Program-made: the position numbers and the translations under genes
Source: Bacteroidales bacterium
GTDB lineage: Bacteria; Bacteroidota; Bacteroidia; Bacteroidales; Muribaculaceae
Length of the DNA stretch: 64,000 nt
Direction of reading: 5' to 3'
NCBI GenBank assembly: GCA_014800245.1
Contig: JAAVGM010000011.1
Coordinates: 1 to 64,000, forward strand
The notes under the pieces: model-generated
Seen by the model: only the letters and a program-made list of their open reading frames with translations
Databases searched by the model: none
What the model was told of the DNA's origin: nothing
Part shown: positions 63,178-64,000 of the stretch, one piece after another
Layout of the letters: each line of letters opens with the position of its first letter
How positions within the stretch are numbered: the stretch's first letter is position 1

Positions 63178-63682
63178 AATTACATCCTACTCGCCTTCCG
63201 CTCCTGTACATCCTTTTGACATAGTTGAAGATGAAATTGAAGCAAGGGGATTGACAAAAAAGGAATTTGCAGAATCTATCGGCATGAAACCCTCTAATTT
63301 CAGCCGGATGATCAAGAAAAAGGGAGAGCTCACGTCAGAAATGGCTTTAAAACTCGAAGCCGCACTTGATATACCATATCGTCACTGGATGAGGTATCAG
63401 GAACAGTATATCAAGGATTGTGCTCAACACAATTTATCGGCTTTGAATAAAAACAAGATTAAAGAATCCTCTCGTCATGATATAGGCGCGGATCATGAAG
63501 ATATATATTTACGAATATCCTTAGCCATTCGACCTATCAAGGAAAGAATGGAAAGGATTAATGCATTAATATCAAATAAAGAAATGAATGCAACGGACAA
63601 TATCTCAAAGGAACAGATTAGCTCTATTGAGAACGATATTCACATGCTCGGAAGAGCCCTGTGCGAATTGAGATTGTCATAA
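63164..63682 (+). CDS. higA: HigA-like antitoxin with XRE helix-turn-helix and C-terminal extension
   Basis: This 172-residue protein has a helix-turn-helix at ~18-75 (HPFDIVEDEIEARGLTKKEF, then ESIGMKPSNFSRMIKKKGEL), matching HigA/XRE antitoxins that bind the operator. At 172 residues it is longer than a typical ~100-residue HigA; the extra ~70 residues are helical and charged (IRPIKERMERINALISNKE) and could add dimerisation. It overlaps the toxin gene by 14 bp. The most likely operator is the palindrome at 62794-62827. Confidence 0.83.
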   Translation: METNKITSYSPSAPVHPFDIVEDEIEARGLTKKEFAESIGMKPSNFSRMIKKKGELTSEMALKLEAALDIPYRHWMRYQEQYIKDCAQHNLSALNKNKIKESSRHDIGADHEDIYLRISLAIRPIKERMERINALISNKEMNATDNISKEQISSIENDIHMLGRALCELRLS

Positions 63683-63730
63683 TTATACGTGACTTCATGT
63701 AATAAATTGTTAGTCTGATTTCGAAAAAAA

Positions 63731-63760
63731 AGCCGAAGGCAATGTGCCTCCGGCCTTTAA
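63731..63760. terminator. Terminator between higA and gdhA
   Basis: AGCCGAAGGCA (63731-63741) pairs imperfectly with TGCCTCCGGCCT (63745-63756), flanked by A-rich and T-rich runs. It can serve both converging genes. Confidence 0.65.
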
Positions 63761-63787
63761 TTTATTTAAGATTTAGTTTAGTATCTA

Positions 63788-64000
63788 TTAGATGATACCC
63801 TGAGCCATCATAGCATCAGCAACTTTGAGGAAGCCTGCAATGTTGGCACCCTTCATATAGTTGATGTAGCCGTCGGGCTGAGTTCCGTGTTCTACACAAG
63901 CAGCGTGGATGTCGTGCATGATTGTGTGAAGCATCTCGTCAACCTTGGCAGCGCTCCACTGGAGATGCTCTGCATCCTGAGTCATCTCAAGACCTGATAC
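63788..64000 (-). CDS. gdhA: Glutamate dehydrogenase, C-terminal end (partial)
   Basis: Only the last ~70 codons are in the window; the gene continues beyond 64000 on the minus strand. The visible frame VSGLEMTQDAEHLQWSAAKV, then HTIMHDIHAACVEHG and DGYINYMKGANIAGFLKVAD, is the well-conserved C-terminus of hexameric NAD(P)-dependent glutamate dehydrogenase, which makes glutamate from 2-oxoglutarate and ammonia. Cofactor preference cannot be judged from this end. Confidence 0.93.
   Translation of the reverse strand, partial: VSGLEMTQDAEHLQWSAAKVDEMLHTIMHDIHAACVEHGTQPDGYINYMKGANIAGFLKVADAMMAQGII

Overview
The window comes from a member of the Bacteroidales, most likely Muribaculaceae (S24-7 group) or a close relative. 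The evidence is a SusC/SusD pair, many DUF4493/PCMD-type lipoproteins, DUF4922, DUF4923 and DUF3244 proteins, secreted C10 (streptopain-like) peptidases with a shared C-terminal tag, and the Bacteroidota promoter pattern TTTG-N19/20-TAnnTTTG upstream of several genes. This assignment is inferred from gene families, not from a 16S sequence. I see no rRNA, tRNA, CRISPR array, prophage or insertion sequence.

Layout. 234-1228: diacylglycerol/undecaprenol kinase and PAP2 phosphatase. 1298-10941: a six-gene minus-strand operon of DUF4493/PCMD surface lipoproteins and two paralogous outer-membrane proteins. 11310-14440: DUF4923 protein, riboflavin synthase, and a one-gene AAA-ATPase/DUF4435 fusion that resembles a merged PARIS (AriA-AriB) protein. 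14557-20931: housekeeping run glgB-cmk-ispH-tadA, an ADP-ribosylglycohydrolase, and menA; GlgB has a histone-like Lys/Thr tail. 21149-21799: a GxxExxY gene flanked by 93-bp direct repeats. 21893-23458: dnaB. 23535-29596: two C10 peptidases and an unknown secreted protein, all ending in the same tag. 29866-35026: SusD and SusC. 35492-41213: nhaA, bcp, lepA and class I fumarase. 41476-51254: an amidase-like cell-wall protein, GT2, DUF4922, AmpG-like MFS and TamL, read as one operon. 51309-52818: phosphatase and acyl-ACP thioesterase. 60269-63682: zinc-type P-ATPase, a Fur-family regulator and a HigBA toxin-antitoxin pair. 63788-64000: the 3' end of gdhA, running off the window.

The most interesting region is 52836-60144. 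A perfect Bacteroidota promoter (57806-57836) sits about 60 nt upstream of a 26-codon ORF (57658-57738) that gene callers would miss. It encodes a textbook double-glycine leader ending in EMEEVKGG, followed by only six residues, RSGMRD. It is followed 25 bp later by a TonB-dependent receptor and then, overlapping by ATGA, by a C39-peptidase ABC exporter, the enzyme class that cuts after GG. Upstream lie a DUF3244 secreted protein whose promoter overlaps two exact 15-bp direct repeats spaced 20 bp apart, and a lipid-anchored TPR protein with one membrane span, a coiled coil and a LuxR-like DNA-binding end. I infer a secreted short-peptide system (a signalling peptide, or less likely a bacteriocin) with export, outer-membrane passage or re-uptake, and a membrane-spanning sensor-regulator. 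The exporter's partner genes look damaged: only 71 codons of a possible HlyD-type adaptor remain, joined in frame to a frameshifted scrap of a second ABC transporter, so the system may be decaying or may borrow an adaptor from elsewhere.
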